Below, in pieces: positions 23,026 through 35,588 of a DNA stretch of 64,000 nt. The notes beneath the pieces were generated by a model. That model was not told the DNA's origin. It made no database searches and was given only the letters and a program-made list of their open reading frames with translations. Both the position numbers and the translations under genes were made by a program. The DNA comes from Ceratodon purpureus (lineage: Eukaryota > Streptophyta > Bryopsida > Pseudoditrichales > Ditrichaceae): assembly GCA_014871385.1 (NCBI GenBank), contig CM026426.1, forward strand, positions 22,705,474 through 22,769,473. Reading direction: 5' to 3'. Each line of letters begins with the position of its first letter. Position 1 is the stretch's first letter.

Positions 23026-23568
23026 ATGGAGGAAGGAGAGGCAGTGGATCGTCAGCACGCGGCCCGTGGAGGTCTTAAAAAAGGTGGGCGAAAAGGGGCG
23101 CTGCGGGGAGGGCGAGCAGGTGGGAGTGGGGGAGGCCGTGGTAGAGGTGCAGAGGGGAAGGGTTCGAAGATGCAGGTCGGGAGGGGGCGTCGCGGAGGTG
23201 AGAGGCGGGGAGAGCAGCGCGGAGGGCGAGGAGCAGGGCGTGGTCGCATCAACGTAGAGGAGGGCTCCGAAATGGCTGCCCAGGCTGGGGGAGACGAAGA
23301 TATCCGGAATGAGGATCAAGGACCGGAAGAGCACATAGAGGATCAGGAGGTTGAACAACAGGGCGAGGACCAAGAGAAAAACGACGACGACGAGGATGGT
23401 GAGGAAGACGACCACGACCGAGATGGAGAAGAGGAAGAGGAGAACGAGCAGGATGGAGAAGAGGACGAGGAGGACGAGCAAGAAGAGGTTGGAGTAGAGG
23501 AGCAGGGACAGCAGCAGCGCCGCCGTTACACCGACGTCGATGTATTGAATTACCGAGGGATTGAGTGA
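23026..23568 (+). CDS. RGG-box protein with a very acidic tail
   Basis: The frame is open from 22894. The first good ATG is 23026, giving 180 residues. Residues about 15-75 are a Gly/Arg-rich region (RGGRAGGSGGGRGRG and RRGGERRGEQRGGRG), the type that binds RNA or is arginine-methylated. The next 80 residues are almost only Glu/Asp/Gln (for example DDDEDGEEDDHDRDGEEEEE), ending RRRYTDVDVLNYRGIE. It stops about 100 bp before the satellite array. A donor-like GTATTG at 23542 is in the right phase to splice to the acceptor at 35570 beyond the array, which would make this the 5' exon of the ParB/methyltransferase gene. That is speculative. Low complexity lowers confidence, but the clean switch from RGG to acidic is typical of real nuclear proteins. 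Confidence 0.45.
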   Translation: MEEGEAVDRQHAARGGLKKGGRKGALRGGRAGGSGGGRGRGAEGKGSKMQVGRGRRGGERRGEQRGGRGAGRGRINVEEGSEMAAQAGGDEDIRNEDQGPEEHIEDQEVEQQGEDQEKNDDDEDGEEDDHDRDGEEEEENEQDGEEDEEDEQEEVGVEEQGQQQRRRYTDVDVLNYRGIE

Positions 23569-23672
23569 GGATGGTGGGTTCAAGTGTATGCTTGAGGTTT
23601 GTGGGGATTTGTCAAAATTTGGTTTTGGGGTTTTCGGGTTTAAGGTTTGGTTATATTTGTTGGGGTTTGTCG

Positions 23673-26600
23673 GAATGGCTTTGGTGCTTGAAGCTTTCGG
23701 CCCCGAATGTATGTGGGGGGCCTTGAGTACTGAGCTGCTTGCGGAGGCTCGGCCCCTCTGGCTGGGCCGATGATGCAGCCATGGCTCTCTTTTTTTTTCT
23801 CAATGCCATTGGTGCTTGAAGCTTTCGGCCCCGAATGTATGTGGGGGGCCTTGAGCACTGAGCTGCTTGCGGAGGCTCGGCCCTTGTGGCAGGGCCGATG
23901 ATGCAGCCACGGCTCTTTTTATTTTCTCAATGCCATTGGTGCTTGAAGCTTTCGGCCCCAAATGTATGTGGGGGGCCTTGAGCAGTGAGCTGCTTGCGGA
24001 GGCTCGGCCCGTGTGGCTGGGCCGATGATGCAGCCATGGCTCTCTTTTTTTTTCTCAATGCCATTGGTGCTTGAAGCTTTTGGCCCCGAATGTATGTGGG
24101 GGGCCTTGAGCACTGAGCTGCTTGGGGAGGCTCAGCCCCTATGGCTCGGCCGATGATGCAGCCACGGCTCTTTTTTTTTTTCTCAATGCCATTGGTGCTT
24201 GAAGCTTTCGGCCCCAAATGTATGTGGGGGGCCTTGAGCAGTGAGCTGCTTGCGAAGGCTCGGCCCGTGTGGCTGGGCTGATGATGCAGCCATGGCTCTC
24301 TTTTTTCTTCTCAATGGCTTTGGTGCTTGAAGCTTTCGGCCCCAAATGTATGTGGGGGGCCTAGAGCAGTGAGCTGCTTGCGGAGGCTCCGCCCTTGTGG
24401 CTGGGCCGATGATGCAGCCATGGCTCTCTTTTTGTTTCTCAATGCCATTGGTGCTTGAAGCTTTCGGGCCCGAATGTATGTGGGGGGCCTTCAGTAGTGA
24501 GCTGCTTGCGGAGGCTCGGCCCGTGTGGCTGGGCCGATGATGCAGCCATGGCTCTTTTTTTTTTTCTCAATGCCATTGGTGCTTGAAGCTTTCGGCCCCG
24601 AATGTATGTGGGGGGCCTTGAGCACTGAGCTGCTTGCGGAGGCTCGGCCCTTGTGGCTGGGCCGATGATGCAGCCATGGCTCTTTTTTTTTTTTCTCAAT
24701 GCTATGGGTGCTTGAAGCTTTCGGCCCCAAATGTATGTGGGGGGCCTTGAGCACTGAGCTGCTTGCGGAGACTCGGCCCCTCTGGCTGGGCCGATGATGC
24801 AGCCACGGCTTTTTTTTTTTTTCTCAATGCCATTGGTGCTTGAAGCTTTCGGCCCCGAATGTATGTGGGGGGCCTTGAGCAGTGAGCTGCTTGCGGAGGC
24901 TCGGCCCGTGTGGCAGGGCCGATGATGCAGCCATGGCTCTCTTTTTTTTTCTCAATGCCATTGGTGCTTGAAGCTTTTGGCCCCGAATGTATGTGGGGGG
25001 CCTTGATCACTGAGCTGCTTGCGGAGACACGGCCCTTGTGGCTGGGCCGATGATGCAGCCATGGCTCTTTTTTTTTTTTCTCAATGCTATGGGTGCTTGA
25101 AGCTTTCGGCCCCAAATGTATGTGGGGGGCCATCAGCACTGAGCTGCTTGCGGAGGCTCGGCCCTTGTGGCTGGGCCGATGATGCAGCCATGGCTCTTTT
25201 TTTTTTTCTCAATGGCTTTGGTGCTTGAAGCTTTCGGCCCCGAATGTATGTGGGGGGCCTTGAGCACTGAGCTGCGTGCAAAGGCTTGGCCCCTGTGGCT
25301 GGGCCAATGATGCAGCCACGGCTTTTTTTTTTTTCTCAATGCCATTGGTGCTTGAAGCTTTCGGCCCCGAATGTATGTGGGGGGCCTTGAGCAGTGAGCT
25401 GCTTGCGGAGGCTCGGCCCGTGTGGCTGGGCCGATGATGCAGCCATGGCTCTCTTTTTTTTTCTCAATGCCATTGGTGCTTGAAGCTTTTGGCCCCGAAT
25501 GTATGTGGGGGGCCTTGAGCACTGAGCTGCTTGGGGAGGCTCAGCCCCTGTGGCTCGGCCGATGATGCTGCCACGGCTCTTTTTTTTTTTCTCAATGCCA
25601 TTGGTGCTTGAAGCTTTTGGCCCCGAATGTATGTGGGGGGCCTTCAGCACAGAGCTGCTTGCGGAGGCTCGGCCCGTGTGGCTGGGCCGATGATGCAGCC
25701 ATGGCTCTCTTTTTTCTTCTCAATGGCTTTGGTGCTTGAAGCTTTCGGCCCCAAATGTATGTGGGGGGCCTTGAGCAGTGAGCTGCTTGCGGAGACTCGG
25801 CCCGTGTAGCTGGGCTGATGATGCAGCCATGGCTCTCTTTTTTCTTCTCAATGGCTTTGGTGCTTGAAGCTTTCGGCCCCAAATGTATGTGGGGGGCCTA
25901 GAGTAGTGAGCTGCTTGCGGAGGCTCCGCCCTTGTGGCTGGGCCGATGATGCAGCCATGGCTCTCTTTTTTTTTCTCAATGACATTGGTGCTTGAAGCTT
26001 TCGGGCCCGAATGTATGTGGGGGGCCTTCAGTAGTGAGCTGCTTGCGGAGGCTCGGCCCGTGTGGCTGGGCCGATGATGCAGCCATGGCTCTCTTTTTTT
26101 TTCTCAATGCCATTGGTGCTTGAAGCTTTCGGCCCCGAATGTATGTGGGGGGCCTTGAGCAGTGAGCTGCTTGCGGAGGCTCGGCCCTTGTGGCTGGGCC
26201 GATGATGCAGCCATGGCTCTTTTTTTTTTTTCTCAATGCTATGAGTGCTTGAAGCTTTCGGCCCCAAATGTATGTGGGGGGCCTTGAGCACTGAGCTGCT
26301 TGCGGAGACTCGGCCCCTGTGGCTGGGCCGATGATGCAGCCACGGCTTTTTTTTTTTTTCTCAATGCCATTGGTGCTTGAAGCTTTCGGCCCCGAATGTA
26401 TGTGGGGGGCCTTGAGCAGTGAGCTGCTTGCGGAGGCTCGGCCCGTGTGGCTGGGCCGATGATGCAGCCATGGCTCTCTTTTTTTTTCTCAATGCCATTG
26501 GTGCTTGAAGCTTTCGGCCCCGAATGTATGTGGGGGGCCTTGATCACTGAGCTGCTTGCGGAGACACGGCCCTTGTGGCTGGGCCGATGATGCAGCCATG

Positions 26601-29600
26601 GCTCTTTTTTTTTTTTCTCAATGCTATGGATGCTTGAAGCTTTCGGCCCCAAATGTATGTGGGGGGCCTTGAGCACTGAGCTGCTTGCGCAGACTCGGCC
26701 CCTGTGGCTGGGCCGATGATGTTGCCACGGCTCTTTTTTTTTTTCTCAATGCCATTGGTGCTTGAAGCTTTCGGCCCCGAATGTATGTGGGGGGCCATCA
26801 GCACTGAGCTGCTTGCGGAGGCTCGGCCCTTGCGGCTGGGCCGATGATGCAGCCATGGCTCTTTTTTTTTTTCTCAATGGCTTTGGTGCTTGAAGCTTTC
26901 GGCCCCGAATGTATGTGGGGGGCCTTGAGCACTGAGCTGCTTGCAGAGGCTTGGCCCCTGTGGCTGGGCCAATGATGCAGCCACGGCTTTTTTTTTTTTC
27001 TCAATGCCATTGGTGCTTGAAGCTTTCGGCCCCGAATGTATGTGGGGGGCCTTGAGCAGTGAGCTGCTTGCGGAGGCTCGGCCCGTGTGGCTGGGCCGAT
27101 GATGCAGCCATGGCTCTCTTTTTTTTTCTCAATGCCATTGGTGCTTGAAGCTTTTGGCCCCGAATGTATGTGGGGGGCCTTGAGCACTGAGCTGCTTGGG
27201 GAGGCTCAGCCCCTGTGGCTCGGCCGATGATGCAGCCACGGCTCTTTTTTTTTTTCTCAATGCCATTGGTGCTTGAAGCTTTCGGCCCCGAATGTATGTG
27301 GGGGGCCTTCAGCACAGAGCTGCTTGCGGAGGCTCGGCCCGTGTGGCTGGGCCGATGATGCAGCCATGGCTCTCTTTTTTTTTCTCAATGCCATTGGTGC
27401 TTGAAGCTTTTGGCCCCGAATGTATGTGGGGGGCCTTGAGCACTGAGCTGCTTGGGGAGGCTCAGCCCCTGTGGCTCGGCCGATGATGCTGCCACGGCTC
27501 TTTTTTTTTTTCTCAATGCCATTGGTGCTTGAAGCTTTTGGCCCCGAATGTATGTGGGGGGCCTTCAGCACAGAGCTGCTTGCGGAGGCTCGGCCCGTGT
27601 GGCTGGGCCGATGATGCAGCCATGGCTCTCTTTTTTCTTCTCAATGGCTTTGGTGCTTGAAGCTTTCGGCCCCAAATGTATGTGGGGGGCCTTGAGCAGT
27701 GAGCTGCTTGCGGAGACTCGGCCCGTGTAGCTGGGCTGATGATGCAGCCATGGCTCTCTTTTTTCTTCTCAATGGCTTTGGTGCTTGAAGCTTTCGGCCC
27801 CAAATGTATGTGGGGGGCCTAGAGTAGTGAGCTGCTTGCGGAGGCTCCGCCCTTGTGGCTGGGCCGATGATGCAGCCATGGCTCTCTTTTTTTTTCTCAA
27901 TGACATTGGTGCTTGAAGCTTTCGGGCCCGAATGTATGTGGGGGGCCTTCAGTAGTGAGCTGCTTGCGGAGGCTCGGCCCGTGTGGCTGGGCCGATGATG
28001 CAGCCATGGCTCTCTTTTTTTTTCTCAATGCCATTGGTGCTTGAAGCTTTCGGCCCCGAATGTATGTGGGGGGCCTTGAGCAGTGAGCTGCTTGCGGAGG
28101 CTCGGCCCTTGTGGCTGGGCCGATGATGCAGCCATGGCTCTTTTTTTTTTTTTCTCAATGCTATGAGTGCTTGAAGCTTTCGGCCCCAAATGTATGTGGG
28201 GGGCCTTGAGCACTGAGCTGCTTGCGGAGACTCGGCCCCTGTGGCTGGGCCGATGATGCAGCCACGGCTTTTTTTTTTTTTCTCAATGCCATTGGTGCTT
28301 GAAGCTTTCGGCCCCGAATGTATGTGGGGGGCCTTGAGCAGTGAGCTGCTTGCGGAGGCTCGGCCCGTGTGGCTGGGCCGATGATGCAGCCATGGCTCTC
28401 TTTTTTTTTCTCAATGCCATTGGTGCTTGAAGCTTTCGGCCCCGAATGTATGTGGGGGGCCTTGATCACTGAGCTGCTTGCGGAGACACGGCCCTTGTGG
28501 CTGGGCCGATGATGCAGCCATGGCTCTTTTTTTTTTTTCTCAATGCTATGGGTGCTTGAAGCTTTCGGCCCCAAATGTATGTGGGGGGCCTTGAGCACTG
28601 AGCTGCTTGCGCAGACTCGGCCCCTGTGGCTGGGCCGATGATGTTGCCACGGCTCTTTTTTTTTTTCTCAATGCCATTGGTGCTTGAAGCTTTCGGCCCC
28701 GAATGTATGTGGGGGGCCATCAGCACTGAGCTGCTTGCGGAGGCTCGGCCCTTGCGGCTGGGCCGATGATGCAGCCATGGCTCTTTTTTTTTTTCTCAAT
28801 GGCTTTGGTGCTTGAAGCTTTCGGCCCCGAATGTATGTGGGGGGCCTTCAGCACAGAGCTGCTTGCGGAGGCTCGGCCCGTGTGGCTGGGCCGATGATGC
28901 AGCCATGGCTCTCTTTTTTCTTCTCAATGGCTTTGGTGCTTGAAGCTTTCGGCCCCAAATGTATGTGGGGGGCCTTGAGCAGTGAGCTGCTTGCGGAGAC
29001 TCGGCCCGTGTAGCTGGGCTGATGATGCAGCCATGGCTCTCTTTTTTCTTCTCAATGGCTTTGGTGCTTAAAGCTTTCGGCCCCAAATGTATGTGGGGGG
29101 CCTAGAGCAGTGAGCTGCTTGCGGAGGCTCCGCCCTTGTGGCTGGGCCGATGATGCAGCCATGGCTCTTTTTTTTTTTCTCAATGCCATTGGTGCTTGAA
29201 GCTTTCGGGCCCGAATGTATGTGGGGGGCCTTCAGTAGTGAGCTGCTTGCGGAGGCTCGGCCCGTGTGGCTGGGCCGATGATGCAGCCATGGCTCTCTTT
29301 TTTTTTCTCAATGCCATTGGTGCTTGAAGCTTTCGGCCCCGAATGTATGTGGGGGGCCTTGAGCACTGAGCTGCTTGCGGAGGCTCGGCCCTTGTGGCTG
29401 GGCCGATGATGCAGCCATGGCTCTTTTTTTTTTTTCTCAATGCTATGGGTGCTTGAAGCTTTCGGCCCCAAATGTATGTGGGGGGCCTTGAGCACTGAGC
29501 TGCTTGCGGAGACTCGGCCCCTCTGGCTGGGCCGATGATGCAGCCACGGCTTTTTTTTTTTTTCTCAATGCCATTGGTGCTTGAAGCTTTCGGCCCCGAA

Positions 29601-32600
29601 TGTATGTGGGGGGCCTTGAGCAGTGAGCTGCTTGCGGAGGCTCGGCCCGTGTGGCTGGGCCGATGATGCAGCCATGGCTCTCTTTTTTTTTCTCAATGCC
29701 ATTGGTGCTTGAAGCTTTCGGCCCCGAATGTATGTGGGGGGCCTTGATCACTGAGCTGCTTGCGGAGACACGGCCCTTGTGGCTGGGCCGATGATGCAGC
29801 CATGGCTCTTTTTTTTTTTTCTCAATGCTATGGGTGCTTGAAGCTTTCGGCCCCAAATGTATGTGGGGGGCCATCAGCACTGAGCTGCTTGCGGAGGCTC
29901 GGCCCTTGTGGCTGTGCCGATGATGCAGCCATGGCTCTTTTTTTTTTTCTCAATGGCTTTGGTGCTTGAAGCTTTCGGCCCCGAATGTATGTGGGGGGCC
30001 TTGAGCACTGAGCTGCGTGCAAAGGCTTGGCCCCTGTGGCTGGGCCAATGATGCAGCCACGGCTTTTTTTTTTTTCTCAATGCCATTGGTGCTTGAAGCT
30101 TTCGGCCCCGAATGTATGTGGGGGGCCTTGAGCAGTGAGCTGCTTGCGGAGGCTCGGCCCGTGTGGCTGGGCCGATGATGCAGCCATGGCTCTTTTTTTT
30201 TTTCTCAATGCCATTGGTGCTTGAAGCTTTTGGCCCCGAATGTATGTGGGGGGCCTTGAGCACTGAGCTGCTTGGGGAGGCTCAGCCCCTGTGGCTCGGC
30301 CGATGATGCTGCCACGGCTCTTTTTTTTTTTCTCAATGCCATTGGTGCTTGAAGCTTTTGGCCCCGAATGTATGTGGGGGGCCTTCAGCACAGAGCTGCT
30401 TGCGGAGGCTCGGCCCGTGTGGCTGGGCCGATGATGCAGCCATGGCTCTCTTTTTTCTTCTCAATGGCTTTGGTGCTTGAAGCTTTCGGCCCCAAATGTA
30501 TGTGGGGGGCCTTGAGCAGTGAGCTGCTTGCGGAGACTCGGCCCGTGTAGCTGGGCTGATGATGCAGCCATGGCTCTCTTTTTTCTTCTCAATGGCTTTG
30601 GTGCTTGAAGCTTTCGGCCCCAAATGTATGTGGGGGGCCTAGAGTAGTGAGCTGCTTGCGGAGGCTCCGCCCTTGTGGCTGGGCCGATGATGCAGCCATG
30701 GCTCTCTTTTTTTTTCTCAATGACATTGGTGCTTGAAGCTTTCGGGCCCGAATGTATGTGGGGGGCCTTCAGTAGTGAGCTGCTTGCGGAGGCTCGGCCC
30801 GTGTGGCTGGGCCGATGATGCAGCCATGGCTCTCTTTTTTTTTCTCAATGCCATTGGTGCTTGAAGCTTTCGGCCCCGAATGTATGTGGGGGGCCTTGAG
30901 CAGTGAGCTGCTTGCGGAGGCTCGGCCCTTGTGGCTGGGCCGATGATGCAGCCATGGCTCTTTTTTTTTTTTCTCAATGCTATGAGTGCTTGAAGCTTTC
31001 GGCCCCAAATGTATGTGGGGGGCCTTGAGCACTGAGCTGCTTGCGGAGACTCGGCCCCTGTGGCTGGGCCGATGATGCAGCCACGGCTTTTTTTTTTTTT
31101 CTCAATGCCATTGGTGCTTGAAGCTTTCGGCCCCGAATGTATGTGGGGGGCCTTGAGCAGTGAGCTGCTTGCGGAGGCTCGGCCCGTGTGGCTGGGCCGA
31201 TGATGCAGCCATGGCTCTCTTTTTTTTTCTCAATGCCATTGGTGCTTGAAGCTTTCGGCCCCGAATGTATGTGGGGGGCCTTGATCACTGAGCTGCTTGC
31301 GGAGACACGGCCCTTGTGGCTGGGCCGATGATGCAGCCATGGCTCTTTTTTTTTTTTCTCAATGCTATGGGTGCTTGAAGCTTTCGGCCCCAAATGTATG
31401 TGGGGGGCCTTGAGCACTGAGCTGCTTGCGCAGACTCGGCCCCTGTGGCTGGGCCGATGATGTTGCCACGGCTCTTTTTTTTTTTCTCAATGCCATTGGT
31501 GCTTGAAGCTTTCGGCCCCGAATGTATGTGGGGGGCCATCAGCACTGAGCTGCTTGCGGAGGCTCGGCCCTTGCGGCTGGGCCGATGATGCAGCCATGGC
31601 TCTTTTTTTTTTTCTCAATGGCTTTGGTGCTTGAAGCTTTCGGCCCCGAATGTATGTGGGGGGCCTTGAGCACTGAGCTGCTTGCAGAGGCTTGGCCCCT
31701 GTGGCTGGGCCAATGATGCAGCCACGGCTTTTTTTTTTTTTCTCAATGCCATTGGTGCTTGAAGCTTTCGGCCCCGAATGTATGTGGGGGGCCTTGAGCA
31801 GTGAGCTGCTTGCGGAGGCTCGGCCCGTGTGGCTGGGCCGATGATGCAGCCATGGCTCTCTTTTTTTTTCTCAATGCCATTGGTGCTTGAAGCTTTTGGC
31901 CCCGAATGTATGTGGGGGGCCTTGAGCACTGAGCTGCTTGGGGAGGCTCAGCCCCTGTGGCTCGGCCGATGATGCAGCCACGGCTCTTTTTTTTTTTCTC
32001 AATGCCATTGGTGCTTGAAGCTTTCGGCCCCGAATGTATGTGGGGGGCCTTCAGCACAGAGCTGCTTGCGGAGGCTCGGCCCGTGTAGCTGGGCTGATGA
32101 TGCAGCCATGGCTCTCTTTTTTCTTCTCAATGGCTTTGGTGCTTGAAGCTTTCGGCCCCAAATGTATGTGGGGGGCCTAGAGCAGTGAGCTGCTTGCGGA
32201 GGCTCCGCCCTTGTGGCTGGGCCGATGATGCAGCCATGGCTCTTTTTTTTTTTCTCAATGCCATTGGTGCTTGAAGCTTTCGGGCCCGAATGTATGTGGG
32301 GGGCCTTCAGTAGTGAGCTGCTTGCGGAGGCTCGGCCCGTGTGGCTGGGCCGATGATGCAGCCATGGCTCTCTTTTTTTTTCTCAATGCCATTGGTGCTT
32401 GAAGCTTTCGGCCCCGAATGTATGTGGGGGGCCTTGAGCACTGAGCTGCTTGCGGAGGCTCGGCCCTTGAAGCTCGGCCGATGATGCAGCTATGGCTCTT
32501 TTTTTTTTTTCTCAATGCTATGAGTGCTTGAAGCTTTCGGCCCCAAATGTATGTGGGGGGCCTTGAGCACTGAGCTGCTTGCGGAGACTCGGCCCCTGTG

Positions 32601-35418
32601 GCTGGGCCGATGATGCAGCCACGGCTTTTTTTTTTTTTCTCAATGCCATTGGTGCTTGAAGCTTTCGGCCCCGAATGTATGTGGGGGGCCTTGAGCAGTG
32701 AGCTGCTTGCGGAGGCTCGGCCCGTGTGGCTGGGCCGATGATGCAGCCATGGCTCTCTTTTTTTTTCTCAATGCCATTGGTGCTTGAAGCTTTCGGCCCC
32801 GAATGTATGTGGGGGGCCTTGATCACTGAGCTGCTTGCGGAGACACGGCCCTTGTGGCTGGGCCGATGATGCAGCCATGGCTCTTTTTTTTTTTTCTCAA
32901 TGCTATGGGTGCTTGAAGCTTTCGGCCCCAAATGTATGTGGGGGGCCTTGAGCACTGAGCTGCTTGCGCAGACTCGGCCCCTGTGGCTGGGCCGATGATG
33001 TTGCCACGGCTCTTTTTTTTTTTCTCAATGCCATTGGTGCTTGAAGCTTTCGGCCCCGAATGTATGTGGGGGGCCATCAGCACTGAGCTGCTTGCGGAGG
33101 CTCGGCCCTTGTGGCTGGACCGATGATGCAGCCATGGCTCTTTTTTTTTTTCTCAATGGCTTTGGTGCTTGAAGCTTTCGGCCCCGAATGTATGTGGGGG
33201 GCCTTGAGCACTGAGCTGCTTGCAGAGGCTTGGCCCCTGTGGCTGGGCCAATGATGCAGCCACGGCTTTTTTTTTTTTTCTCAATGCCATTGGTGCTTGA
33301 AGCTTTCGGCCCCGAATGTATGTGGGGGGCCTTGAGTAGTGAGCTGCTTGCGGAGGCTCGGCCCTTGTGGCTGGGCCGATGATGCAGCCATGGCTCTCTT
33401 TTTTTTTCTCAATGCCATTGGTGCTTGAAGCTTTCGGCCCCGAATGTATGTGGGGGGCCTTGAGCACTGAGCTGCTTGCGGAGGCTCGGCCCTTGTGGCT
33501 CGGCCGATGATGCAGCTATGGCTCTTTTTTTTTTTTCTCAATGCTATGAGTGCTTGAAGCTTTCGGCCCCAAATGTATGTGGGGGGCCTTGAGCACTGAG
33601 CTGCTTGCGGAGACTCGGCCCCTGTGGCTGGGCCGATGATGCAGCCACGGCTTTTTTTTTTTTTCTCAATGCCATTGGTGCTTGAAGCTTTCGGCCCCGA
33701 ATGTATGTGGGGGGCCTTGATCACTGAGTTGCTTGCGGAGGCTCGGCCCTTGTGGCTGGGCCGATGATGCAGCCATGGCTCTCTTTTTTTTTCTCAATGC
33801 CATTGGTGCTTGAAGCTTTGGGCCCCGAATGTATGTGGGGGGCCTTGAGCAGTGAGCTGCTTGCGGAGGCTCCGCCCTTGTGGCTGGGCCGATGATGCAG
33901 CCATGGCTCTTTTTTTTCTTCTTAATGGCTTTGGTGCTTGAAGCTTTCGGCCCCGAATGTATGTGGAGGGCCTTGAGTAGTGAGGTGCTTGCGGAGGCTC
34001 GGCCCTTGTGGCTGGGCCGATGATGCAGCCATGGCTCTCTTTTTTCTTGTCAATGGCTTTGGTGCTTGAAGCTTTCGGCCCCAAATGTATGTGGGGGGCC
34101 TTGAGCACTGAGCTGCTTGCGGAGGCTCGGCCCGTGTGGCTGGGCCGATGATGCAGCCATGGTTTATTTTTTTTTTCTCAATGGCTTTGGTGCTTGAAGC
34201 TTTCGGCCCCGAATGTATGTGGGGGGCCTTGAGCAGTGAGCTGCTTGCGGAGGCTCGGCCCTTGTGGCTGGGCCGATGATGCAGCCATGGCTCTTTTTTT
34301 TTTTTTCTCAATGCTATTGGTGCTTGAAGCTTTCGGCCCCAAATGTATGTGGGGGGCTTTGAGCACTGAGCTGCTTGCGGAGACTCGGCCCTTGTGGCTG
34401 GGCCGATGATGCAGCCACGGCTCTTTTTTTTTTTCTCAATGCCATTGGTGCTTGAAGCTTTCGGCCCCGAATGTATGTGGGGGGCCTTCAGCACTGAGCT
34501 GCTTGCGGAGGCTCGGCCCTTGTGGCTGGGCCGATGATGCAGCCATGGCTCTTTTTTTTTTTCTCAATGGCTTTGGTGCTTGAAGCTTTCGGCCCCGAAT
34601 GTATGTGGGGGGCCTTGAGCACTGAGCTGCTTGCAGAGGCTTGGCCCCTGTGGCTGGGCCGATGATGCAGCCACGGCTTTTTTTTTTTTTCTCAATGCCA
34701 TTGGTGCTTGAAGCTTTCGGCCCCGAATGTATGTGGGGGGCCTTGAGCAGTGAGCTGCTTGCGGAGGCTCCGCCCTTGTGGCTGGGCCGATGATGCAGCC
34801 ATGGCTCTCTTTTTTTTTCTCAATGCCATTGGTGCTTGAAGCTTTCGGCCCCGAATGTATGTGGGGGGCCTTGAGTAGTGAGCTGCTTGCGGAGGCTCGG
34901 CCCTTGTGGCTGGGCCGATGATGCAGCCATGGCTCTCTTTTTTTTTCTCAATGCCATTGGTGCTTGAAGCTTTGGGCCCCGAATGTATGTGGAGGGCCTT
35001 GAGCACTGAGCTGCTTGCGGAGGCTCGGCCCTTGTGGCTGGGCCGATGATGCAGCCACGGCTGTCTTTTTTCTTCTCAATGGCTTTGGTGCTTGAAGCTT
35101 TCGGCCCCGAATGTATGTGGGGGGCCTTGAGCACTGGGCTGCTTGCGGAGGCTCGGCCCTTGTGGCTGGGCCGATGATGCAGCCATGGTTTTTTTTTTTT
35201 TTCTCAATGGCTTTGGTGCTTGAAGCTTTCGGCCCCGAATGTATGTGGGGGGCCTTGAGCAGTGAGCTGCGTGCGGAGGCTTGGCCCTTGTGGCTGGGCC
35301 GTTGATGCAGCCATGGTTCTCTTTTTTTTTCTCAATGCCATTGGTGCTTGAAGCTTTCGGCCCCGAATGTATGTGGGGGGCCTTGACACTGAGCTGCTTG
35401 TGGCTGGGCTGATGAGGC
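23673..35418. repeat. Satellite array, about 92 copies of a 128-bp unit
   Basis: Head-to-tail copies of a 128-bp unit that starts around CTCAATGCCATTGGTGCTTG, runs through AAGCTTTCGGCCCCGAATG, TATGTGGGGGGCC, TGAGCTGCTTGCGGAGGCTC and GATGATGCAGCCATGGCTC, and ends in a T run of 8-14. Almost every unit has a HindIII site and most an NcoI site. Units differ by 5-10 marker positions (CCATTGG/CTTTGG/CTATGG, CCATGG/CCACGG, CTCGGCCC/CTCCGCCC, T-run length). The markers recur with a higher-order period: near-identical four-unit minus-strand frames start at 25139, 26676, 28598, 29880, 31417 and 32955, spaced 1537, 1922, 1282, 1537 and 1538 bp, that is 12, 15, 10, 12 and 12 units. Because 128 is not a multiple of 3, reading frames rotate. 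The many short ORFs in it are artefacts. Confidence 0.97.
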
Positions 35419-35588
35419 ATTTGCTTGCACTTATTTCCTTACATTGCTGCGCCGGTCATGGTTTTTGGTTGTTGCTTGGGATGGGCGGGGGCCTTATTTG
35501 GCTCTCTTGGTCGGGGCACTTACATTGCAGGCTGATGATCCTAATGCTCATTTTATGGTCTGTAATTTAGGAGTCATCTGAGGATAAC

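Noticed and set aside
23673-35418. Dozens of minus- and plus-strand ORFs of 60-190 codons reading as a repeated His/Pro/Lys-rich protein
   Set aside because: They are translations of a 128-bp satellite. The unit is not a multiple of three, frames rotate, and unit variants differ in the T run, which would shift any frame.
23673-35418. A CRISPR array
   Set aside because: No alternation of constant repeats and unique spacers. The whole unit is repeated, and the context is eukaryotic.
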